From assembly GCF_002395745.1 (NCBI RefSeq), contig NZ_DGUN01000077.1:58750-70998 (forward strand): a stretch of DNA of 12,249 bases, in the 5' to 3' direction. The notes under the pieces were generated by a model. That model was not told the origin of the DNA and ran no database searches. It was given only the letters and a program-made list of their open reading frames with translations. The DNA is from Fibrobacter sp. UBA4309 (GTDB lineage Bacteria > Fibrobacterota > Fibrobacteria > Fibrobacterales > Fibrobacteraceae). Positions 6,236 to 12,249 of the stretch are shown here, piece by piece. Made by a program: the position numbers and the translations under genes. How positions within the stretch are numbered: position 1 is the first letter of the stretch; every line of letters begins with the position of its first letter.

Positions 6236-7777
6236 ATGGTCATTACCGTATTTATCCTGTACCTGCTGATGATGCTCGGTATCGGATTCTACTTTTCCAA
6301 GAAGGCGAACAGCCTGAACGCCTACTACCTGGGCAACCGCGGCATGAACAAGTGGGTCGTGGCCATGTCCGCACAGGCCTCCGACATGAGCGGCTGGCTT
6401 TTGATGGGCCTTCCGGGCGCCATCTTCGTGAGCGGTTTCTCCGAAGCGTGGATCGGCATCGGCCTCGTCATTGGCACGTACCTCAACTGGAAAATCGTGG
6501 GCCGCAGGCTCCGCAAGTACAGCCACTTCTGCGGCGACTCCATCACGCTACCCGACTTCTTTGCGAACCGCTTCCGCGACAACAAGGGTATCATCCGCGT
6601 TATCGCCTCGATTTTCATCCTCGCGTTCTTCCTGTTCTACACGGTTTCGGGCTTTGTGGCTAGCGCGAAACTCTTCGGCACCATCTTCGGCATGGACTAC
6701 ACCACGGGCCTTATCATCGGTGCGGTCGTCGTGGTGAGTTACACCTTCATGGGCGGCTTCTTTGCCGTGTGCTGGACGGACTTTATCCAGGCGACCATGA
6801 TGCTCATTGCCGTCGTCGCCATTCCCTCGATTATCATGGCCGGCTCGGGCGGTTTTGCGGCCACCATGGATGCCGTGAACGCGCAGAATCCCTACCTGAT
6901 GAGCCTGTTCACGAACGCTACCACCGGCAAGTCTATCGGCCTGATTGCGTTGATTTCTAGCCTCGCGTGGGGTCTCGGCTATTTTGGCATGCCGCACATC
7001 CTGGTACGCTTCATGAGCATCAAGAACGCCGAAGACATCAAGTTCTCCCGCCGCGTCGCCATGACCTGGGTTTCCATCTGCCTCGGTGCCGCCATCATGA
7101 TTGCCATTCTCGGTCGCTATTACGTGGAAGCGAACGGCATCACCGTCGCCGACCCCGAACGCATCTTCATGATTTTGTGCCAGACGCTCTGCCACCCGGC
7201 TGTCGCCGCCATCCTCATGGCCGCCATCCTCGCCGCCATCATGAGCACCGCCGACTCGCAATTGCTGGTTTCCGCTTCTGCATTCAGTAACGACCTCTAC
7301 AAGCACCTGTTCCGCAAGAACGCGAGCAACAAGGAAGTCATGTGGGTGAGCCGCGGCGTGGTCGTGGCGATTACGGTTATCGCGGTCATCGTCGCCATGC
7401 AGGGGGCGCCCAGCGCCAACGGCGCTGCACAGGGCAAGAGCTTCCTCGACGTGGTGATGAGTCTCGTGAGCTTTGCCTGGGGCGGATTTGGCGCCTGCTT
7501 CGGTCCGATTATGCTCCTTGCCCTGTTCTGGAAGCGTACCACGCTTCCGGGCGCCATCGCAGGCATGCTCGTGGGCGGTATTACCGCATTCGTGTGGAAG
7601 TTCTACCTCTCCGGATTCTCCGCCGAAATCTTCCAGATTTACGAGCTCGTTCCCGGATTCGTGCTTAGCTTCGCCACCATCGTCATCGTGAGCCTCTGCA
7701 CCAAGGCCCCGAGCAAAGAGATCATCGAAGAATTCGAACAAGTAGATAAAACAAGATTAAGTGATATAAAGTTATAA
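6236..7777 (+). CDS. putP: Sodium/proline symporter of the SSS family
   Basis: A 513-residue polytopic inner-membrane protein of the sodium:solute symporter family, close in motif content to PutP, which imports L-proline with Na+. SAQASDMSGWLLMGLPGA (45-62) matches the TM2 signature; D50 and S52 correspond to the Na+ ligands D55/S57 of E. coli PutP. WTDFIQA, WGLGYFGMPHILVRFM and ILAAIMSTADSQLLVSASA (S337/T338 correspond to S340/T341) are the other family signatures. Repeated hydrophobic stretches fit the usual 12-13 helices. The start has AAGGAG at 6221-6226, 9 nt upstream. Odd point: the last codons (aca aga tta agt gat ata aag tta) are AT-rich and unlike the GC-rich body, and a remnant encoding almost the same tail in GC-rich codons lies at 7873-7919. 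Proline as substrate is a family-based call. Confidence 0.93.
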   Translation: MVITVFILYLLMMLGIGFYFSKKANSLNAYYLGNRGMNKWVVAMSAQASDMSGWLLMGLPGAIFVSGFSEAWIGIGLVIGTYLNWKIVGRRLRKYSHFCGDSITLPDFFANRFRDNKGIIRVIASIFILAFFLFYTVSGFVASAKLFGTIFGMDYTTGLIIGAVVVVSYTFMGGFFAVCWTDFIQATMMLIAVVAIPSIIMAGSGGFAATMDAVNAQNPYLMSLFTNATTGKSIGLIALISSLAWGLGYFGMPHILVRFMSIKNAEDIKFSRRVAMTWVSICLGAAIMIAILGRYYVEANGITVADPERIFMILCQTLCHPAVAAILMAAILAAIMSTADSQLLVSASAFSNDLYKHLFRKNASNKEVMWVSRGVVVAITVIAVIVAMQGAPSANGAAQGKSFLDVVMSLVSFAWGGFGACFGPIMLLALFWKRTTLPGAIAGMLVGGITAFVWKFYLSGFSAEIFQIYELVPGFVLSFATIVIVSLCTKAPSKEIIEEFEQVDKTRLSDIKL

Positions 7778-7788
7778 ATTCAGGACGA

Positions 7789-7849
7789 CAAATGCGTAAG
7801 GCGAGAGTCGCAGCCATGCTTGCATGGATATGACCGAGCCTAGCATTTG
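7789..7849. repeat. REP-like imperfect palindrome after putP
   Basis: A nested imperfect palindrome: outer arms CAAATGC (7789-7795) and GCATTTG (7843-7849), then a TA/GGC and a GTC/GAC match, and an inner perfect CCATGC-TT-GCATGG (7814-7827). It lies 11 bp after the putP stop and has no T-run, so it is not a standard terminator. It may be a dispersed palindromic element or a small insertion. Confidence 0.55.
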
Positions 7850-7873
7850 GTACTTGAGCGTAGCGAAAGTACA
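7845..7873 (+). repeat. Direct repeat, copy 1
   Basis: A 29-bp segment containing CTTGAGCG..GCGAAAGTACA, matched at 24 of 29 positions by 7923-7951. Its inner part, GTACTT (7850-7855) and AAGTAC (7867-7872), is an inverted repeat. Together with the duplicated putP end it shows that the spacer arose by an imperfect tandem duplication or by insertion. Confidence 0.6.
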
Positions 7874-7919
7874 ATTCGATGCTGTGGAACACACGCGCCT
7901 GAGCGATATGAAGCTGTAA
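7873..7919 (+). pseudogene. putP: Remnant second copy of the putP 3' end
   Basis: AATTCGA through TAA (7873-7919) aligns without gaps to the true putP end (7731-7777), 30 of 47 bases identical. Translated in the corresponding frame it reads FDAVEHTRLSDMKL-stop against FEQVDKTRLSDIKL-stop. In the last eight codons six differ, five of them synonymously, and the remnant uses GC-rich codons like the body of putP (acg cgc ctg agc gat atg aag ctg). It has no start of its own and is not a gene; it is most simply the displaced original 3' end of putP or of a close homologue. Confidence 0.7.
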
Positions 7920-7922
7920 TTC

Positions 7923-7951
7923 AATTGGCGCTTGAGCGCTGCGAAAGTACA
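7923..7951 (+). repeat. Direct repeat, copy 2
   Basis: Second copy of the 29-bp repeat at 7845-7873, with five mismatches. It runs directly into the terminator that follows. Confidence 0.6.
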
Positions 7952-7952
7952 A

Positions 7953-7980
7953 AAAAGGCCTGCTCACAAGCAGGTCTTTT
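7953..7980. terminator. Bidirectional intrinsic terminator between putP and the lipoprotein
   Basis: AAAAGGCCTGCT (7953-7964) pairs with AGCAGGTCTTTT (7969-7980) over 12 bp with one G-T wobble and a CACA loop. An A-run on the left and a T-run on the right make it work on both strands, ending putP from the left and the lipoprotein gene (stop at 8028) from the right. Confidence 0.85.
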
Positions 7981-8027
7981 CATTTTCTAGAGTTTCATCC
8001 CGTATTGGGAACGCGATTCCACTAGGC

Positions 8028-8981
8028 TTACTCGATATCCTTAACTGTGCAGTCCATGGACTCGCCCGCCTGTGAGGTAATCGTGCTGTCGGTACCCACA
8101 GAATAGATGAACATCGAAAGCGATGCATCCTCTTCGCGTAACGGGAGCATCAGCAACGTGGAACGCTGGATATCGTAGTGACCTTCATGCTTGTTCACCA
8201 CATTGTTGTCGACCGAAGTTTCATAGGCGTACGAACTATCGAGGAATTTAAAAATTTTCGTAGAATCGCCGTCAGAGCATTCATAAATCTTGTTCTGAAT
8301 CGCTTCGGCCTTGGAGACCTTGCTCTTCTGGACAGCGACGCTGGCCTTGATGGCTTCGCTGTAATCGCCACCGTCTACAGAGTACAGAATTGTGTCGTCT
8401 TCATCGGCATTGTCGGCTTCTTTGACGACGAACGACATCTTGAAGCCCTTGTTCACCTTTTCCACAATCTTATTGGCAGCATCGGTTTCGCGATACTGTA
8501 CGCCGCTATTGCCCGCTTCAAAACTCACCACGCCATCGGCAAAATCCGTATAGGTAGCCACCCACAATTCGTCCGGAATGCGAAGAGCCAGAACGCCCTG
8601 CTTGCTGCCGGTCGACAGGTAGACTGTCTGGTCGAACAGCTTGAGTTCGTGGTTTTTCTGTAAATCGGTGAGTTTCGCAGCGTGAGTACCTTCCGGAAGC
8701 ACTATCGAAGATGAAGATACTTCAGAAGACGAAGACTTCGGAGACTCGCTCGAAGAGGACTTTTCTTCGCTCACGCTAGAAGACGACTTGGAATCTTCCT
8801 TAGCTGAAGACGAAGACTTGGCATCGCCCTTTTCAGAAGAGGAAGAGTCATCGCCTTCTTCCACGGAGGAAGAGGATTCTTCAGCAGAAGGGTCCGCAGA
8901 AGCGGAAGAGCTGTCGTCACCGCATGCTGCGAACAGCAATGCGGAAAAAACAAATACGGGAAGAATTTTCTTGCATTTCAT
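8028..8981 (-). CDS. Serine-rich-linker lipoprotein of unknown function
   Basis: A 317-residue predicted lipoprotein. The signal peptide MKCKKILPVFVFSALLFAAC ends at C20, the acylation site, followed by GDDSSS. Residues 24-95 are a low-complexity linker with eight or more blocks of four serines alternating with acidic and lysine residues, typical of Fibrobacter surface and exported proteins, and would hold the C-terminal domain away from the membrane. The domain (about 96-317) contains only two cysteines, in YECSDGDS and ESMDC, and looks beta-rich; I do not recognise its family. The ATG lies 16 bp after the stop of the GH74-type gene in the same direction, so the two are probably co-transcribed and the lipoprotein may help bind or handle the same polysaccharide (inference). 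A TATATTTG box just before the ATG could be a separate promoter. No good ribosome site is visible. Confidence 0.87.
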   Translation of the reverse strand: MKCKKILPVFVFSALLFAACGDDSSSASADPSAEESSSSVEEGDDSSSSEKGDAKSSSSAKEDSKSSSSVSEEKSSSSESPKSSSSEVSSSSIVLPEGTHAAKLTDLQKNHELKLFDQTVYLSTGSKQGVLALRIPDELWVATYTDFADGVVSFEAGNSGVQYRETDAANKIVEKVNKGFKMSFVVKEADNADEDDTILYSVDGGDYSEAIKASVAVQKSKVSKAEAIQNKIYECSDGDSTKIFKFLDSSYAYETSVDNNVVNKHEGHYDIQRSTLLMLPLREEDASLSMFIYSVGTDSTITSQAGESMDCTVKDIE

Positions 8982-8997
8982 GCGCCCAAATATAGAT

Positions 8998-11574
8998 TTA
9001 CTTTATTTGGAGCAACTTGACTGCAAGAGGTTTACCCGTAGAATTGAGCAGTTTCGCCACGTAGCGGCCGGCGGGGATCGATTCAAGCGATACGGAGGCG
9101 TTGCCATGAACCGATTCCGTGAGGAGCGTCTTGCCGTTCACGGAGAATAGGGCAAGCATACCGTCCATCGGCGCCGTCACATGGAGCGTACGCTTCTCCT
9201 GATGCAGGCGGGGCGATACAGGCAAGGCAATCTGTCTGTTTCCCAAAACAATATCCGTACCTTCGGGAGCGCCGACAATCGTACCGCGGCCCACGGTGCT
9301 CATGTACACCACGCCGAAGTTGTTCATGTCGCCCTGCACAAAGTTCCCGTTACCCGGGCCGCCGAACTGGTGCTTGTCGTCGTTGATGCGTTCGAACGTC
9401 TTGCACTTGTCGGTACTGCGGTAGATTCCAATCGGGTCGCCTTCCTTCGCGGCACCCCAGATAAATATCGTCTCGTAGTCGGCTCCTTCCTTGGCCTTGC
9501 CGATACCCACCGCAATGGCAGTCTTTGCACCTTCGCAGCGCGTCCAGTCCTTGCCGCCGTTCTCGCTGTAGGCAAGCCCGTTCTCGCTGAAGCCCTTCGG
9601 GAGCCACATCTGCGCCTGGTCCATCGGGACCCACACGTGGCCTTCCCTGCCCGGCACCGTGCGGATAAGGCCGCCACCGTTGTAGTATTCGCCCGTGGCA
9701 TCGTTCTGCAGGCGCGCACCGTATTTCGCGAAGCTCTTGCCGCCGTCATCGGAGCGGTACAGGTTCGCCTGCGCATCCATCACGTAGAACACATCCGGAT
9801 TCACGGGGTCCGCAACAATGCGGGAATTCTGCGTCTGCCCGCCGTCGAGTTCCACCGCGGTCCAGGTCGCGCCGTTATCGGCGGAGCGGTACGTGGTCGA
9901 GCCCATCTCGGGCCGGTGCAGCATCACCTTGCCGTCGGCGGAGAGCACCACCATACCCTTCGGGCCCTTGAGCGTAGTCTTCACGCTGTCCCATGTCTTG
10001 CCCATGTCGTCGCTGCGGTACATCACGTTGTAGTTGATGCTCTCGTACTGGCCGTAGACCGTAATCACGCCCGTGCGCAGCAGGCTACCGCTGAGCGGCG
10101 CGAAGGCCATCGTCTCGGTGGAGCCGACCGTCGGCGTGTGCCTCTGGGCGCTCGCATTGATATCGGTATAGACGGCGCCGTCGTAGTCGCCAATCGCGGT
10201 CACCAGCGGGCCGCCCGGAATACTCACGATATCGAGCGGGACGGTCTCCTCGATGCCGCGGGACATGAACTTCCACACGGGCACCTTCGCGGTGATGTCG
10301 TCGGTCATGAATATGCCATTGCCGCTCGTGACCCATGCCTGCTTGTTGTCGAACGGGTTAATCTCGAGCGAACCCGCCCAGTGGATGGCGTTGCCCGGAA
10401 TCCAGTCCGTGCCGTTCGCGTCGATGTTGATGCCGTCGCCGTAATGCTGGCCGTGATTCCACGTCTTGCCGCCATCCGTGGTCGTGTAGATGCGGTCGCC
10501 GTAGTTGTCGCGTTCGTTGCCCGCAGCATCCTTCGCAAGGTGGCGACCGGTATACTTGCCCAGCGTCGAAATCACGATGTGGTTCTTGTCCTTCGGGTCA
10601 ATCGCGACACCGCCGTAGGAACTCTTGTCTTTTTCGTAACTCTTGGTAGTGCTCCCTTCGTGCTCCACCGAATCGCTCGGGGTGAGATCGGTCCAGGTGC
10701 CACCCGCGATGTTGTACTTGTAGAAGGCTCCGCTGTTAATGCTATGCGGGCCCGGGCCGTCGGCAAAAGTGATGAACATGTCGCCATCGACAATCTTCGC
10801 GCGGTGGGGCATCAGGCCGGTAGGTACTCCCGAAACAGTCTTCCACGTAGCACCGCCGTCGTTACTCACCTGCAGGTTGTCTTTCGTGTCAGAAATACCG
10901 ATATAGATTGTCTTGGTCGAGCCGTCGGCGTTCTTGCCCTGCGATTCGTCGAACATCACGAAGCTGATTCCGTTCACACCGTTCAGGCTCGATTCCTTCG
11001 CATCGGAAAGCGCGACCTTGTAGGCGCTCGTCCACGTCTTGCCGTAGTCGGTACTCTTGTAGAGGCCCTTCGTGCGGCTCCCGCAGAAGATAATGTTCGG
11101 CTTGTTCGGGTCCACCGCGAGCTTTTCGCCGGTCTGGCGGCCCATGCCGTTGCCGTGGGCGAGCATTTCCACGTAGCTCGTGTCCCAGGTGGCACCGTAG
11201 TCCTCGCTCCGGAGCACGGCAGTCCGGCCCTGGCTAAAGTATCCCGTACCCGCGAGCACGTAGATGCGTTTCGGGTCCGTCGGGTCGAGTGCGAACGCCT
11301 CGGTACCATAGAGGCCCTTGTCATTCTCCGAGATCCAGTCCATCAGCGGGATCCACCTCTTGTTCTCGAAATCGAAGCGGTAGATGCCGCCCACGTCGGT
11401 ACGCGCATAGAGCACATTTTCGGCCTTCGGGTGGAAGATCACCGCCGACACGAAGCCACCGCCATCGAAGCGGACATTGCCCCAGTTGTAGTTTTCGGCC
11501 TGCGAGAGGCCCGCACCCGCCGCGACCAGCGCAGCGCCCAGCATCAATTTTTCGAACATAGTCTTACCAAACAT
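8998..11574 (-). CDS. Secreted GH74-type glycosidase (probable xyloglucanase)
   Basis: An 858-residue exported protein. The signal peptide covers about 1-26 (cleavage after LSQA). The catalytic part (about 28-780) is a twin beta-propeller of the glycoside hydrolase 74 type: it has the N-terminal VRFDGGGFVSAVIFHP and YARTDVGGIYRFD, with D60 as one likely catalytic Asp, and AIGDYDG (460-466), where D463 is the likely partner. About nine Asp-box motifs of the S-x-D-x-G-x-T-W type occur (the first at 123-130), as expected for propeller blades. GH74 enzymes cleave the beta-1,4-glucan backbone of xyloglucan, fitting a plant-fibre degrader. The last 75 or so residues (FSVNGKTLL...IPAGRYVAKLL...) resemble a type IX secretion system type A sorting domain, so the enzyme is probably exported across the outer membrane. 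M6 is an alternative start. Substrate is inferred from the family; other GH74 activities are possible. Confidence 0.9.
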   Translation of the reverse strand: MFGKTMFEKLMLGAALVAAGAGLSQAENYNWGNVRFDGGGFVSAVIFHPKAENVLYARTDVGGIYRFDFENKRWIPLMDWISENDKGLYGTEAFALDPTDPKRIYVLAGTGYFSQGRTAVLRSEDYGATWDTSYVEMLAHGNGMGRQTGEKLAVDPNKPNIIFCGSRTKGLYKSTDYGKTWTSAYKVALSDAKESSLNGVNGISFVMFDESQGKNADGSTKTIYIGISDTKDNLQVSNDGGATWKTVSGVPTGLMPHRAKIVDGDMFITFADGPGPHSINSGAFYKYNIAGGTWTDLTPSDSVEHEGSTTKSYEKDKSSYGGVAIDPKDKNHIVISTLGKYTGRHLAKDAAGNERDNYGDRIYTTTDGGKTWNHGQHYGDGINIDANGTDWIPGNAIHWAGSLEINPFDNKQAWVTSGNGIFMTDDITAKVPVWKFMSRGIEETVPLDIVSIPGGPLVTAIGDYDGAVYTDINASAQRHTPTVGSTETMAFAPLSGSLLRTGVITVYGQYESINYNVMYRSDDMGKTWDSVKTTLKGPKGMVVLSADGKVMLHRPEMGSTTYRSADNGATWTAVELDGGQTQNSRIVADPVNPDVFYVMDAQANLYRSDDGGKSFAKYGARLQNDATGEYYNGGGLIRTVPGREGHVWVPMDQAQMWLPKGFSENGLAYSENGGKDWTRCEGAKTAIAVGIGKAKEGADYETIFIWGAAKEGDPIGIYRSTDKCKTFERINDDKHQFGGPGNGNFVQGDMNNFGVVYMSTVGRGTIVGAPEGTDIVLGNRQIALPVSPRLHQEKRTLHVTAPMDGMLALFSVNGKTLLTESVHGNASVSLESIPAGRYVAKLLNSTGKPLAVKLLQIK

Positions 11575-11713
11575 AAAGGTACAACACCCCCATACACCGG
11601 ATATGAAAATATATTATCGGGCTGCGATTCGCCCCGAAATGCTGCCAGGTCGCCCCAAAAGCGTTTATGCAAACACAACGGGCCCGAAAAGCGATGCAAA
11701 AAACGCAAATCCC

Positions 11714-11743
11714 TTTACAAAAAGGCTTTTTTTGTTAAATTTG
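11714..11743 (+). promoter_or_regulatory. Probable promoter of tRNA-Gly
   Basis: TTTACA (11714-11719), 16-bp spacer, TAAATT (11736-11741), with the mature tRNA starting 10 bp after the -10. The downstream box reads TAAATTTG, which also fits the TAnnTTTG element known from Bacteroidota promoters. Both readings place the start just before the tRNA. Confidence 0.45.
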
Positions 11744-11751
11744 GAACACTC

Positions 11752-11824
11752 GCGGGAGTAGCTCAGTTGGTAGAGCGCGACCTTCCCAAGGTCGATGTCG
11801 AGGGTTCGAGACCCTTTTCCCGCT
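11752..11824 (+). tRNA. tRNA-Gly, anticodon CCC
   Basis: A full cloverleaf can be drawn. The acceptor GCGGGAG (11752-11758) pairs with TTCCCGC (11817-11823). The D stem is GCTC/GAGC. The anticodon stem CGACC/GGTCG (11778-11782 and 11790-11794) encloses the loop TTCCCAA, so the anticodon is CCC (11785-11787), reading GGG glycine codons. The variable loop is ATGTC. The T stem GAGGG/CCCTT encloses TTCGAGA. The discriminator is T11824 and the 3' CCA is not encoded. The T-stem and acceptor each carry one G-T pair. Confidence 0.96.
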
Positions 11825-11835
11825 CTAAAAAAAGA

Positions 11836-11866
11836 AAAACCACCTCAAGGGTGGTTTTCTTTTTTT
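11836..11866 (+). terminator. Intrinsic terminator after tRNA-Gly
   Basis: AAAACCACC (11836-11844) pairs with GGTGGTTTT (11850-11858), a 9-bp stem with loop TCAAG, followed by C and seven T. It begins 12 nt after the tRNA. Confidence 0.88.
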
Positions 11867-11870
11867 ATGC

Positions 11871-12050
11871 GCGGGAGAAAAAGGTGGCGAGAAGCATCGA
11901 AGAGGGTTCGGCACAAAAGTGCCGTGGGCACGAAGTGACCATGTAATAGGCACTTTTTGAGCTTGATGCGAGTCCCACGAGCATCGAGCCCGTAGGGTTG
12001 ACAATCAGCCGCGTAGCGGTGTCTGATTGGCAACAAACCCTTTTCCCGCT
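11871..12050 (+). pseudogene. Disrupted tRNA-Gly copy or tRNA-ended structured RNA
   Basis: Three pieces of tRNA-Gly recur in order after the intact gene: GCGGGAG (11871-11877, the 5' acceptor strand), GAGGGTTCG (11902-11910, the T stem and start of the T loop) and the 3' end ACCCTTTTCCCGCTC (from 12037), which extends as a 19-base match to 12055. D and anticodon arms are missing, and about 126 bp of hairpin-rich DNA sits in the T loop. Hairpins: CGGCAC-AAAA-GTGCCG (11909-11924), CTTGATGC/GCATCGAG (11962-11988) and the strong one at 11997-12034. It cannot be a working tRNA. It may be a decayed tandem tRNA copy with an insertion, or a small RNA closed by the acceptor stem. The 3' match is certain; the 5' pieces are short and could be chance. 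Confidence 0.45.
11997..12034. repeat. Strong 15-bp hairpin inside the tRNA-like region
   Basis: GTTG-CAATCAG-CCGC pairs with GCGG-CTGATTG-CAAC around a GTA loop: 15 base pairs interrupted by a TGT bulge and one A/G mismatch. No T-run follows directly, so it is not a terminator. It lies just before the duplicated tRNA 3' end. Confidence 0.65.
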
Positions 12051-12056
12051 CTAAAC

Positions 12057-12087
12057 GAGACCGCAGCCCAAGGCGGTTTCTTTTTTT
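12057..12087 (+). terminator. Intrinsic terminator after the tRNA-like copy
   Basis: GAGACCGC (12057-12064) pairs with GCGGTTTC (12073-12080), 8 bp with one G-T wobble and an 8-nt loop, followed by seven T. It follows the duplicated tRNA 3' end just as the terminator at 11836 follows the intact tRNA, which suggests the region was once, or still is, a transcription unit. Confidence 0.75.
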
Positions 12088-12122
12088 GTTTTGATGGGGG
12101 AAGTCTCCCCCTGGCTTCATAC

Positions 12123-12205
12123 TAGACGAAAGAACGCTTCGCCTTCGGCTTCGCTATAGACGATAGACGAAAGATAAAATGAAAAACCTATCGTCTTTCG
12201 TCTAT
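12123..12205. repeat. TAGACGAAAGA repeat cluster with inverted repeat
   Basis: TAGACGAAAGA occurs at 12123-12133 and 12164-12174 and inverted at 12194-12204. The last two extend to a perfect 12-bp inverted repeat (ATAGACGAAAGA, 12163-12174, against 12194-12205) with a 19-nt loop. Between the first two copies lies a GCTTCG/CTTCGGCTTCGC stretch. No gene or terminator is seen. Confidence 0.65.
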
Positions 12206-12225
12206 TATTCCGCCACCCCCCACGC

Positions 12226-12249
12226 TGAAGTGAACCCCAAAAGTTGGAC
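12226..12249. mobile_element. Probable terminal end of an IS3-type insertion sequence (cut by the window)
   Basis: The window ends with TG followed shortly by TGAACCCCAAAAGTTGGAC (12231-12249). TG at the tip and CCCCAAAAGTTGGAC are what I remember of the terminal inverted repeats of IS3-family elements of the IS150 group. The transposase would lie beyond the window, so this is a motif-only call. Confidence 0.42.

Noticed and set aside
6548..7741. A 397-codon open frame on the minus strand
   Set aside because: It is antisense to putP and composed of His/Asp/Gly-rich low-complexity sequence. The putP motifs on the other strand are unmistakable.
11712..11733. CCTTT-ACAA-AAAGG followed by T7, like a small terminator
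   Set aside because: The stem is only 5 weak pairs, no plus-strand gene ends upstream, and it overlaps the tRNA promoter.
9181..11946. A 921-codon open frame on the plus strand
   Set aside because: It lies antisense to the GH74-type gene, is rich in Arg, His and Val from reading GC-rich codons backwards, has no family motifs, and runs on through the tRNA-Gly.
12123..12205. CRISPR array
   Set aside because: The repeats are 11 bp, irregularly spaced and in both orientations, with no unique spacers of constant length.

Overview
The window looks like chromosomal DNA of a Fibrobacter-type organism (Fibrobacterota). The signs are two regulators of the TIGR02147/DUF4423 type, which I know as a large paralogous family of Fibrobacter succinogenes; lipoproteins with runs of serine as linkers; and a secreted GH74-type plant cell-wall glycosidase with a C-terminal sorting domain. 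This is recognition from memory, not a database result.

Layout. 1-546 (-) rubrerythrin. 547-760 divergent control region. 761-2924 (+) regulator plus lipoprotein operon, copy A. 2925-3088 control region. 3089-5180 (+) regulator plus lipoprotein operon, copy B, a diverged tandem paralogue of A. 5181-5258 a short leader holding a terminator-like hairpin that contains the ribosome site of cysK. 5259-6182 (+) cysteine synthase. 6236-7777 (+) PutP-type sodium/proline symporter. 7778-8027 a repeat-rich spacer with a second, diverged copy of the putP 3' end and a bidirectional terminator. 8028-8981 (-) serine-rich lipoprotein, apparently co-transcribed downstream of 8998-11574 (-) a GH74-type secreted glycosidase. 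11752-11824 (+) tRNA-Gly(CCC) with its terminator. 11825-12249 has no protein gene; it holds a broken or RNA-like second copy of tRNA-Gly parts, another terminator, a short repeat cluster and, at the edge, what looks like the end of an IS3-type element.

The most notable system is the pair of regulator-lipoprotein cassettes. Each has a perfect inverted repeat with a 5-bp spacer, then exactly 71 bp later (half-site start to half-site start) a third direct copy of the half-site, then exactly 15 bp later the -35 element. The half-site sequence differs between cassettes (GTATAATT[T/C] versus GTATCATTCC) but matches within each. The regulators differ in the predicted HTH recognition region, while residues 108-211 are almost identical. 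This fits paralogous autoregulators, each with its own operator, and each translationally coupled through an 8-nt overlap to its own lipoprotein. Both regulator mRNAs look leaderless.

The second striking item is the putP 3' end. The last eight codons of the intact gene use AT-rich codons, and 142 bp downstream lies a remnant encoding nearly the same tail in GC-rich codons. This suggests insertion or recombination of a small palindromic element that replaced the end of the gene.
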